19,958 nt of DNA, taken from positions 10,353 through 30,310 of the forward strand of contig KE993483.1 of assembly GCA_000466585.1 (NCBI GenBank), given 5' to 3'. Source of the DNA: Clostridiales bacterium oral taxon 876 str. F0540 (lineage in GTDB: Bacteria > Bacillota > Clostridia > Clostridiales > Clostridiaceae). Position 1 is the stretch's first letter. Every line of letters starts with the position of its first letter. Positions 13,261 through 19,958 of this stretch are shown piece by piece. The notes below the pieces were generated by a model that saw nothing but the letters and a program-made list of their open reading frames with translations, did no database searches and had not been told where the DNA came from. A program made the translations under genes and the position numbers.

Positions 13261-14129
13261 TGCTTCAAATAATTAATGTTTCTAAGAGTTTTCCCGGTAA
13301 AGAAGCTATAAAAAATATAAACTTAGAAGTTAGAAAAGGAACTATAATGGGACTTGTTGGTCCAAATGGTTCAGGCAAATCTACCCTTCTTCGGACTATA
13401 GTTGATATTTACACTCCAGACAGCGGAGAGGTACAGGTCAATGGTTGTAATGTAAAGGATAATTTTAAGTTGAAACAGACTATTGGTTACGTGGCAGATA
13501 GAAATGACTTTTTTAACTCATATAAAATAAATGATATAATAAAATATTACAAGCTTGCTTACGATAATTTTGATATAGATAAATTTTACGAACTAAATGC
13601 GGTCTTTGAAATACCTATTAATAAAAAGCTTTCAAAGCTATCTAAAGGAAATGCTTCCAGAGTAGCTTTCATGTTCGCTATGAGTTCAAAACCAGAACTC
13701 TTAATACTCGATGAACCTACTTCCGGGCTTGATCCCATTGTAAAGAGAAAATTCTTACAGCTGTTGGTAGAAGACGTATCTGAAAGAGGCTCAACAGTCG
13801 TAATCTCCTCTCATAATCTAAGTGATCTTGAAAGCATATGTGATCAGGTAGTTTTCTTAAACAATGGTGAAATATTAAAAGACAATACTCTGGACAATTT
13901 AAAAACTTCCATGAAAAAGCTTCAAATAATATTTAAAGATACTGCTCCTTCCGGCTTTGAAAGCTGGCCTGAATTTATAAATGTAACTAAACTTGGCAGA
14001 AGCTATAATATAATTACTGATAATTACAACGAGGAACTTCTTGCTAAACTCAAAGTTAACGGTGCTTTATTTATAGAAGAGCTGAATTTATCTCTGGAAG
14101 ATATGCTGATTTTTTCTGTTGACAAATAA
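13260..14129 (+). CDS. ABC transporter ATP-binding protein
   Basis: A 289-residue ATPase that energises the preceding permease. Walker A is GPNGSGKST (34-42), the signature is the YtrB-like variant LSKGNASR in place of LSGGQ, Walker B is LLILDEPTSGLDP (147-159) and the switch histidine is in SSHNLSD (H185). The Q-loop region reads GYVADRNDFF and has no glutamine, as in several YtrB/BcrA-like ATPases. The C-terminal 70 residues form a short accessory domain. The start codon overlaps the permease stop (TAATG), with GGAAGGAGG just upstream. It is the last gene of the operon and is followed by a strong terminator. Confidence 0.93.
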   Translation: MLQIINVSKSFPGKEAIKNINLEVRKGTIMGLVGPNGSGKSTLLRTIVDIYTPDSGEVQVNGCNVKDNFKLKQTIGYVADRNDFFNSYKINDIIKYYKLAYDNFDIDKFYELNAVFEIPINKKLSKLSKGNASRVAFMFAMSSKPELLILDEPTSGLDPIVKRKFLQLLVEDVSERGSTVVISSHNLSDLESICDQVVFLNNGEILKDNTLDNLKTSMKKLQIIFKDTAPSGFESWPEFINVTKLGRSYNIITDNYNEELLAKLKVNGALFIEELNLSLEDMLIFSVDK

Positions 14130-14178
14130 ACTAACCCTTCAAAGGTAAGATATACACCTTTGAAGGGTTAGTTTATTT
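14124..14178. terminator. Bidirectional terminator, 23-bp perfect stem
   Basis: Positions 14124-14146 pair without mismatch with 14156-14178, around a 9-nt loop; the core is CTAACCCTTCAAAGGT. Flanking A and T runs give a U-tract in both directions, so it can end the ABC operon on the plus strand and the MGMT-like gene on the minus strand. The stop codons of both genes lie within the stem. Confidence 0.92.
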
Positions 14179-14493
14179 AATCTCTGGCCCGGACCAAAGA
14201 CTTTTTTTTAAATTGATTGTTCCGTCTCTTTTAAATATTACACCTTCTGATTGTAAAATTTCCTTTTGAAGTTCCCTTGAACCAAAGACATAACCCGGAG
14301 ACATTTCTCCAAGTCTGTTTACAACTCTGTGGCAAGGAAGTTTTAAATCAGAAGGAACCGCTCTCATGGCCCACCCAACTACTCTTGCGTTTGATTTTTC
14401 ACCTAGTATTTCAGCAATCTGCCCATAGGTAGCTACTTTTCCTTGCGGTATTTGAGCTACTATTTCATAAACCCTTAAGAAAAAATCCTTCAT
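14173..14493 (-). CDS. MGMT-like DNA alkyltransferase (single-domain)
   Basis: A 106-residue protein matching only the DNA-binding/active-site domain of O6-methylguanine-DNA methyltransferases: GKVATYGQIAEILG (helix-turn-helix region) and LPCHRVVNRLG with the acceptor Cys at 54, then PGYVFGSRELQKEILQSEGV. Alkyltransferase-like proteins of similar length have Trp in place of this Cys; here it is Cys, so a direct methyl-transfer activity is plausible. The N-terminal domain of Ada/Ogt is absent. The start is supported by AGGAG 8 nt before the ATG. It shares its terminator with the convergent ABC operon. The physiological role may be repair or damage flagging. Confidence 0.88.
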   Translation of the reverse strand: MKDFFLRVYEIVAQIPQGKVATYGQIAEILGEKSNARVVGWAMRAVPSDLKLPCHRVVNRLGEMSPGYVFGSRELQKEILQSEGVIFKRDGTINLKKSLWSGPEIK

Positions 14494-14525
14494 CCTGTAT
14501 TCTCCTGTACTTAATACAACTATAT

Positions 14526-14569
14526 AAAAAATAGTAGGCCCAAAATTAGATTGGAGTCTACTATTTTTT
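14526..14569 (-). terminator. Terminator after the alpha-galactosidase gene
   Basis: AAAAAATAGTAG (14526-14537) pairs with CTACTATTTTTT (14558-14569). On the minus strand the stem ends in six U followed by an AU-rich tail, closing the lacZ-aga transcript. The A/T symmetry would also let it act in the other direction. Confidence 0.75.
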
Positions 14570-14612
14570 ATTATATTATATCAAATTTTATAGGCGATAA
14601 ACATACTTATTT

Positions 14613-16805
14613 TTAATCTATACTTCTTATCTTCCATGTAATACTTTGATAATCACCCTGCAGTTCTGGAATACTTATTCCTGCGTACATTAACTGCTCT
14701 CCACTATAAGTTTTATTGATGTCTGTAATATCATACATTTTATAAGGATCTAGTCCCCTTAACTTTACCCTTGAAATTGGCCCATTAGGTACCGAAAGTA
14801 CTCTAAAGTAAGCTGCAAAAGCTTCTGTTTTGTCCTCTGATACAATAATCCAGGCAGTTTCATTTCCTTCAAAAGGACTCATTAGTCTGTACAAATTTCC
14901 AAACTGTATCAGTTCTCTCAATTCTTTATACTGCTCTATCTGCAATCTGACTGCTTTCTTTTCCTCATCAGTAAACTTTGTAAGATCAAGTTCATATCCT
15001 AAATTTCCGGACATAGCAACGTCCCCTCTCATCTTTAGAGAAGTATTTCTATGAACCTGATGGTTAGGCACCGCGGACACATGAGCCCCCATTGTACTTA
15101 AAGGATAAACTATACTTGTCCCGTATTGTATTTTTAATCTCTCTACTGCATCAGTGTCATCACTGGTCCAGGTTTGAGGCATATAATAAAGCATTCCCGG
15201 ATCAAAACGGCCACCGCCTCCGGAGCAGCTCTCAAATAATACATTTGGAAAGTTTTTAGTTATGTTATCTAGTATTTTATAAAGACCTAATATATATCTA
15301 TGAGCAGTTTCTCTCTGTCTTTCCGCTGTCAAACAAGCTGAACCTATTTCAGTCATATTTCTGTTCATATCCCATTTCACATAACTTATGGGAACAGTTC
15401 TTAAAATATTTGACACAGCTTCAATAATATAATTGCATACATCCTCTCTTGTTAAGTCAAGAATAAGCTGATTTCTTCCCTCTGAGCGCCTCCTATTTGG
15501 CACATGAATACACCAGTCCGGATGAGCTCTATATAAATCACTGTCAGGTGATATCATTTCAGGCTCAAACCATAGGCCAAATTTTAGTCCAATATTATTG
15601 ACACGCTTTGCTAAATCCTCAAGACCTTCAGGAAGTTTTCTTGCATCTGCCACCCAATCTCCTAATGAACTGTTATCGTTATCCCTTTTGCCAAACCAGC
15701 CGTCATCCAATACAAAAAGCTCAATTCCAAGCTCTTTTCCTGACTTAGCTATATTCTCTATTTTTTCAGCATTAAAATTAAAGTATGTTGCTTCCCAATT
15801 ATTTACCAAAACAGGTCTTACTTTATCTCTGAACTGCCCTCTGCATAGTCTTGTACGATAAATCTTATGGTAGGCTCTTGACATGCCGCCCAAGCCTTCA
15901 TTTGAATAAACCATTACTGCTTCAGGTGTCTGAAAGCTATCTGAAGACTCTAAAACCCATGTAAAATCAAATGGATTTATTCCAATAGATACTCTTGTTG
16001 TACTATACTGATCTACTTCAGCCTGAGCTAGAAAATTGCCGCTGTAAACTAGGCTAAATCCATATACATCCCCCTGCTCTTCTGAAGCGTCCTTGCTTAA
16101 TAATGCAATAAAAGGATTGTGATTATGGCTGCTTGAGCCTCTTCTGCTCTCTATTGATTGGTTTCCTTTTATTAGGGGTCTCCTTTCAATATGCCTTTCT
16201 CTTGCCCAGGATCCATATAGGTGCATAAAGTCGTAGTTATCGTTACTAAAATCTATGCTCATACTCAAAGCGCGAAGAATTCTCAGCCTGCTTTTCCCGT
16301 CATTTTTAAACCTAACATTTCTTGTAATAACATTGTGATTTTCGTATGCTGTATAGGATAATACAACTCTAAGCTCAATTAATTCATCAAACAATTCAAT
16401 TTCTAAAGTCTCAGCTTCTTCATCTTTTTCAACGTAGGTAGAAGGTAATCCCTCAAGTGCTTGCTTTCCTTTTATTATTCTGTAATTTTTGTATTTTAAA
16501 TCTGTTACTGTTGAACCATTTTCAAGCTGTATTAAATAAGCAGGAGTACGATAATCTGTATCTCCATAGGCTGGATATTCCTGCGGCAAGGTGTCTAGAG
16601 ATAACGCTTTATTTTCCGGATTTGGATTTGCAGAAAAAGAGCATCTTTCAGTAAGAACTAGTAAATCCTCATAATTTACATTTCTTATTCTTCTTCCCCA
16701 ATATAAGTGTGCTAAATAACCCTCTTTTAAAACCTGCATTATATAACTTGTATTTCCTGCCTGCAGATGAAAAATCTTTTTTTCGCTATTATAAGTAATA
16801 CCCAT
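14613..16805 (-). CDS. aga: Alpha-galactosidase, GH36
   Basis: A 730-residue cytoplasmic enzyme hydrolysing terminal alpha-1,6-galactose from melibiose, raffinose-type sugars or galactomannan fragments. Layout is typical of bacterial GH36 tetramers: N-terminal beta-sandwich (about 1-330), TIM barrel (about 331-650) and C-terminal beta domain. Catalytic residues fall in YVKWDMNR (nucleophile D479) and WTSDDTDA (acid/base D549). LDDGWFGKRDND (366-377) and ESCSGGGGRFDPG are further substrate-pocket motifs. No signal peptide is present, so substrates must be imported. AAGGGAAG 8 nt upstream supports the ATG. It lies 100 bp downstream of lacZ on the same strand, probably in one operon with an intercistronic hairpin. 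Confidence 0.95.
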   Translation of the reverse strand: MGITYNSEKKIFHLQAGNTSYIMQVLKEGYLAHLYWGRRIRNVNYEDLLVLTERCSFSANPNPENKALSLDTLPQEYPAYGDTDYRTPAYLIQLENGSTVTDLKYKNYRIIKGKQALEGLPSTYVEKDEEAETLEIELFDELIELRVVLSYTAYENHNVITRNVRFKNDGKSRLRILRALSMSIDFSNDNYDFMHLYGSWARERHIERRPLIKGNQSIESRRGSSSHNHNPFIALLSKDASEEQGDVYGFSLVYSGNFLAQAEVDQYSTTRVSIGINPFDFTWVLESSDSFQTPEAVMVYSNEGLGGMSRAYHKIYRTRLCRGQFRDKVRPVLVNNWEATYFNFNAEKIENIAKSGKELGIELFVLDDGWFGKRDNDNSSLGDWVADARKLPEGLEDLAKRVNNIGLKFGLWFEPEMISPDSDLYRAHPDWCIHVPNRRRSEGRNQLILDLTREDVCNYIIEAVSNILRTVPISYVKWDMNRNMTEIGSACLTAERQRETAHRYILGLYKILDNITKNFPNVLFESCSGGGGRFDPGMLYYMPQTWTSDDTDAVERLKIQYGTSIVYPLSTMGAHVSAVPNHQVHRNTSLKMRGDVAMSGNLGYELDLTKFTDEEKKAVRLQIEQYKELRELIQFGNLYRLMSPFEGNETAWIIVSEDKTEAFAAYFRVLSVPNGPISRVKLRGLDPYKMYDITDINKTYSGEQLMYAGISIPELQGDYQSITWKIRSID

Positions 16806-16835
16806 ATAATGTTCTTCCCTTTCTTATATGTTCAA

Positions 16836-16870
16836 AGAACTGCGGACAAAATAAGCTTGTCTGCAGTTCT
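16836..16870 (-). promoter_or_regulatory. Intercistronic hairpin between lacZ and aga
   Basis: AGAACTGCGGACAA (16836-16849) pairs with TTGTCTGCAGTTCT (16857-16870), 14 bp with one G-U pair. On the minus strand only three U follow at once, so it is at best a weak terminator. An mRNA-stabilising or partial-attenuation role between the two genes is equally likely. Confidence 0.65.
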
Positions 16871-16905
16871 AAAAGTTAACATCTTGTTCTAGTTAGTTAG
16901 ACTTC

Positions 16906-19900
16906 TTATATTCCCATTATAAACTCAAAGTGCATATCTTTAGAAGAGTCAATAAGATATTCTTTATGCACAGGAGCACCCCAGCTGTCATCGCCTCCCA
17001 CACCCATCTGTTTTCCTGCTATAGTTACTACTGTATAGTGCACCTCAGGAAGTTCATAATGATGAATGGCATTCTGAAGTTCAAAAGCTGTATAAGGTGA
17101 TACTCCTAATTCAAATGGGCTGTTCGAAGCAGTGAACTTAAGCACAAAACCATCTTTATTTTTTATCTTAGCCCATCGTACTCCTGTATGGTTTCCGCTC
17201 TCTTGCGGTTTTGCATATTTTGAAACATTTTCAGTTGCTGACTTTTCAAAGATACCTAAATATGCACCATGCTTTCTATCACTGTAGTTTTCATCCGGAC
17301 CCATTCCATACCATTCAAAGCTGTCAAAGTCAGCAGACAGCTTAAGTGCAAGACCAAATATAGGAAGCTCCGGTAGACCTTCTACTCCCTTGTAATCGCA
17401 GCTTACTTTAATTTCTCCATTTCCATAAGCAGTATAGGCAGCACTTACTTGTGTTTGAGGTATTGTAGGCAAAGTATAAGTATATTTTATAGTAACGCTG
17501 CAGTCATCTTCTGTTATCTCAAAATTTGTGCAGCGCTGGAACATACTTGCCTGAAGCCACTGACCACATCTAAAGCCCTGTCCGTTACCTTTATCATTAT
17601 CTGTCATTGCTCTCCAATATATCGGCATTGGAGCACGTGTAATAATCTCTTTACCGCCATATCTTAAAGATACAATTCCACCTTCCTGTTTTGAGAATAA
17701 AACACTGTAGTCTCTGGTCTTAATACCTATATTTATATCTCCATATATAATCTCAGGTTTTTTAGGTTTTTCTAAAACCTTGGTTTCTTCCACCTTATAC
17801 ACAAATTGACCAAAAGCAACCGTAAAACCACTATCTGCCCAAACCTCAGTTTCTTGAAGCTTAAAGTAGACATTAAGGGAATACTCTCCTGCTTTAAGGG
17901 CTTCAGGTAAACTGAATTTAACATCTTGTTTTTCACCAGCTTTAATATTAATCTCACAAATATCCTTGAAAATTTCTCTTCCTTCAAATTCAAGAGTATA
18001 TTCTAGGTAATATCCCGAGGTATCCACAAATAAATTTTGGTTATCAACAATAACACCATTTTTATACACATTAAGCTTTAGATTCTGGTAAAGAGCCTTT
18101 ACTTCCTGTGCCTTTGGTGAAATTGTTCTATCAGCATATACTATCCCATTGCCGCAGAAGTTATAATCTGTAGGCCTGTCATCAAAGTCCCCGCCATATG
18201 CTAAAAACTCTTTACCATATCTATCTTTCTTAACCACAAACTGATCAATATAATCCCAGATAAAGCCTCCTTGATACATCTCATATTTATCTTCAAGCTC
18301 TACATACTTATGCATTGCTCCACAGGAATTCCCCATAGCATGCATATATTCACAGCTTATGTAAGGCTTTTCTGGATTTTCATTTAGATATTTTTCAATG
18401 TCAGCAACTTTCGCATACATTCTGCTTTCCATATCACTAGTATCATTAAACCTTCTATCATTAAATATACCCTCATAATGAACCAGCCTTGAAGGATCCT
18501 TGGTCCTAAAATATTCAGACATTATAAAAATGTTTTCTCCTCCAAAAGATTCATTTCCACAGGACCATATCAAAATTGAAGGATGGTTTTTGTCTCTCTC
18601 AAGCATAGAAGCAGCTCTATCTAAAACAATATCGCGCCACTCTATCCTGCTGTCCGGAATAACCCACTCCGGCTTAACAGCGCCCATCTTTTGCCATGAA
18701 CCATGAGTTTCTAAATTTGTTTCATCTATTAAGTATATGCCATATTCATCGCAAAGCTCATACCAATAACTTTGATTTGGATAATGACTAGTCCTCACTG
18801 CGTTTATATTGTGCTGTTTAAGGAACTTAATATCCCAAATCATATCCTCCTTGGTTATAGCTCTTCCTTTTCTACAATTAAATTCATGTCTGTTTATTCC
18901 TTTAAAAATTATCCTCTTTCCATTTAAGTACATAACCTTATTGAGCATCTCAAACTTTCTAAAACCAATCTTTTGCGGAATTATCTCTACAATATTTCCA
19001 GTAGCATCTTTAACATAAATATAAAGATTATAAAGATAAGGTCTTTCAGCACTCCAAAGTTCAGCATTATCTACTCTTAATTGAAGTGTCATAAAATCCT
19101 TTGCAGCTCCAGAGGTTTCTGCCACTGTAATCCCATTTTTATCAATAAGCATTAAGTTAATATTAGCATCTAAGTTTCCAACCAATTTAAGTTCAAGCTC
19201 AAGTAAGGCATTCTTATATTCTTTGTCTAAGTCAGTCTTTACAAATATGTCCTGCACGTGTGTTTCAGGAACTGAATATAAATAAACGTCTCTGAAGATA
19301 CCTGAGAATCTCCAAAAGTCCTGATCTTCAAGCCATGCTCCTGTAGACCTTTTATAAACCTCAACAGCCAACTTGTTCTCCCCTTCTTTAAAATATGGAG
19401 TTAAATCAAACTCAGAGGGTGTAAAGCTGTCCTCGCTATAGCCTACAAACTCTCCATTAAGCCAAACATAGAAAGCATTTTCAACTCCTTGAAAGGAAAT
19501 ATACAAAGGACTATTTCTAAGCTCATCCTTTAAGGTAAAATATTTCACATAGCTGCCTACTGGATTATATTCCTCGGATATATGAGGCGGCCTTAAAAAA
19601 CTGTGACCATCCCAAGGGTACATAGTATTTATATACTGAGGTTTGTCATAACCCTGAAGTTGAATATGTCCCGGGACAATTATATCCTTCCAGCAGCTGC
19701 AGTCAAACTCTTGTTTATAAAAATCATTAACTCTTGAGTTCGGATTAATAGCAAAGCTAAACTTCCAGTTTCCGTTAAGACTTTGTCTTAACGTCATTTC
19801 TTCACTTTTTGCTTCATCTTCACTTAAATAGTACTTGTGGTCTGAATGAGGTTCTAATCTATTCACTTTAAAAACTGAAGGATTTGAAAGCCACTCAAGG

Positions 19901-19920
19901 CTTGGGTTTTTATAGTTCAT
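16906..19920 (-). CDS. lacZ: Beta-galactosidase, GH2 (LacZ type)
   Basis: A complete 1004-residue cytoplasmic LacZ-type enzyme, close in length to E. coli LacZ. Domains in order: jelly-roll sugar-binding domain (about 40-220, with WLEDQDFWRFSGIFRDV), immunoglobulin-like domain (about 220-325), TIM barrel (about 326-620), a second sandwich, and the C-terminal small-chain domain (about 740-1004). The acid/base is E457 in WSCGNES and the nucleophile E524 in ISCEYMHAMGNS; FKGINRHE and RTSHYPN are also present. The start is supported by AAGGAGG 8 nt upstream. No signal peptide. It precedes aga on the minus strand; the promoter and any regulator lie outside the window. Confidence 0.96.
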   Translation of the reverse strand: MNYKNPSLEWLSNPSVFKVNRLEPHSDHKYYLSEDEAKSEEMTLRQSLNGNWKFSFAINPNSRVNDFYKQEFDCSCWKDIIVPGHIQLQGYDKPQYINTMYPWDGHSFLRPPHISEEYNPVGSYVKYFTLKDELRNSPLYISFQGVENAFYVWLNGEFVGYSEDSFTPSEFDLTPYFKEGENKLAVEVYKRSTGAWLEDQDFWRFSGIFRDVYLYSVPETHVQDIFVKTDLDKEYKNALLELELKLVGNLDANINLMLIDKNGITVAETSGAAKDFMTLQLRVDNAELWSAERPYLYNLYIYVKDATGNIVEIIPQKIGFRKFEMLNKVMYLNGKRIIFKGINRHEFNCRKGRAITKEDMIWDIKFLKQHNINAVRTSHYPNQSYWYELCDEYGIYLIDETNLETHGSWQKMGAVKPEWVIPDSRIEWRDIVLDRAASMLERDKNHPSILIWSCGNESFGGENIFIMSEYFRTKDPSRLVHYEGIFNDRRFNDTSDMESRMYAKVADIEKYLNENPEKPYISCEYMHAMGNSCGAMHKYVELEDKYEMYQGGFIWDYIDQFVVKKDRYGKEFLAYGGDFDDRPTDYNFCGNGIVYADRTISPKAQEVKALYQNLKLNVYKNGVIVDNQNLFVDTSGYYLEYTLEFEGREIFKDICEINIKAGEKQDVKFSLPEALKAGEYSLNVYFKLQETEVWADSGFTVAFGQFVYKVEETKVLEKPKKPEIIYGDINIGIKTRDYSVLFSKQEGGIVSLRYGGKEIITRAPMPIYWRAMTDNDKGNGQGFRCGQWLQASMFQRCTNFEITEDDCSVTIKYTYTLPTIPQTQVSAAYTAYGNGEIKVSCDYKGVEGLPELPIFGLALKLSADFDSFEWYGMGPDENYSDRKHGAYLGIFEKSATENVSKYAKPQESGNHTGVRWAKIKNKDGFVLKFTASNSPFELGVSPYTAFELQNAIHHYELPEVHYTVVTIAGKQMGVGGDDSWGAPVHKEYLIDSSKDMHFEFIMGI

Positions 19921-19958
19921 TTTAATTCCTCCTTTTAGTCGGAAGCACTGAGCAATTA

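Noticed and set aside
17772..17993. 73-codon minus-strand frame within lacZ
   Set aside because: It is an out-of-frame shadow of a complete, well-conserved lacZ with no initiation signals.

Overview
The window is AT-rich DNA from a spore-forming Firmicute, most likely a Clostridium. The signs are strong AGGAGG-type ribosome binding sites, a T-box leader, a spore photoproduct lyase, an LPXTG cell-wall protein, a YtrA-type GntR operon and U-tract terminators. The organism is inferred from gene content only.

Layout. Positions 1-32 hold the 5' part of a minus-strand tRNA, probably tRNA-Asn. A PHP-family histidinol-phosphatase follows (219-989, +). Next comes a 239-bp, almost fully palindromic MITE-like element (996-1234), then a secreted metallophosphoesterase (1252-2205, -). 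A divergent promoter region leads into a T-box leader (about 2349-2639) and gltX (2786-4423, +). A possible 23-codon leader peptide (2718-2789) overlaps the gltX start codon. A terminator separates gltX from a convergent gene of 1667 codons (4585-9588, -). Its product is a modular wall-anchored GHL10/DUF187 glycosidase with FN3, CBM-like and chitobiase-C-like domains, ten Cys-containing repeats and an LPKTG anchor. A candidate CcpA cre site lies upstream of it.

The gene-poor stretch 9589-10319 appears to hold structured RNA with crossing long-range helices. It leads into the most striking gene of the window, a short ArfA-like ribosome-rescue factor (10320-10553, +). This protein carries the KNKKGKGSYTRK motif, and its reading frame is interrupted before the stop codon by a textbook intrinsic terminator. 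The mRNA should therefore be non-stop, which is the known logic by which ArfA-type backups sense failure of tmRNA trans-translation. Its 3' end overlaps, tail to tail, a spore photoproduct lyase (10518-11576, -) that lacks the usual hydrogen-donor cysteine and has a different cysteine instead.

Downstream is an autoregulated-looking GntR/permease/ATPase operon (11757-14129, +). It ends in a 23-bp perfect bidirectional terminator shared with a small MGMT-like gene (14173-14493, -). The right end is a minus-strand galactoside operon, lacZ (GH2) followed by a GH36 alpha-galactosidase, with a strong hairpin between the two genes and a terminator after them. Together these two cytoplasmic enzymes would hydrolyse beta- and alpha-galactosides taken up by the cell.
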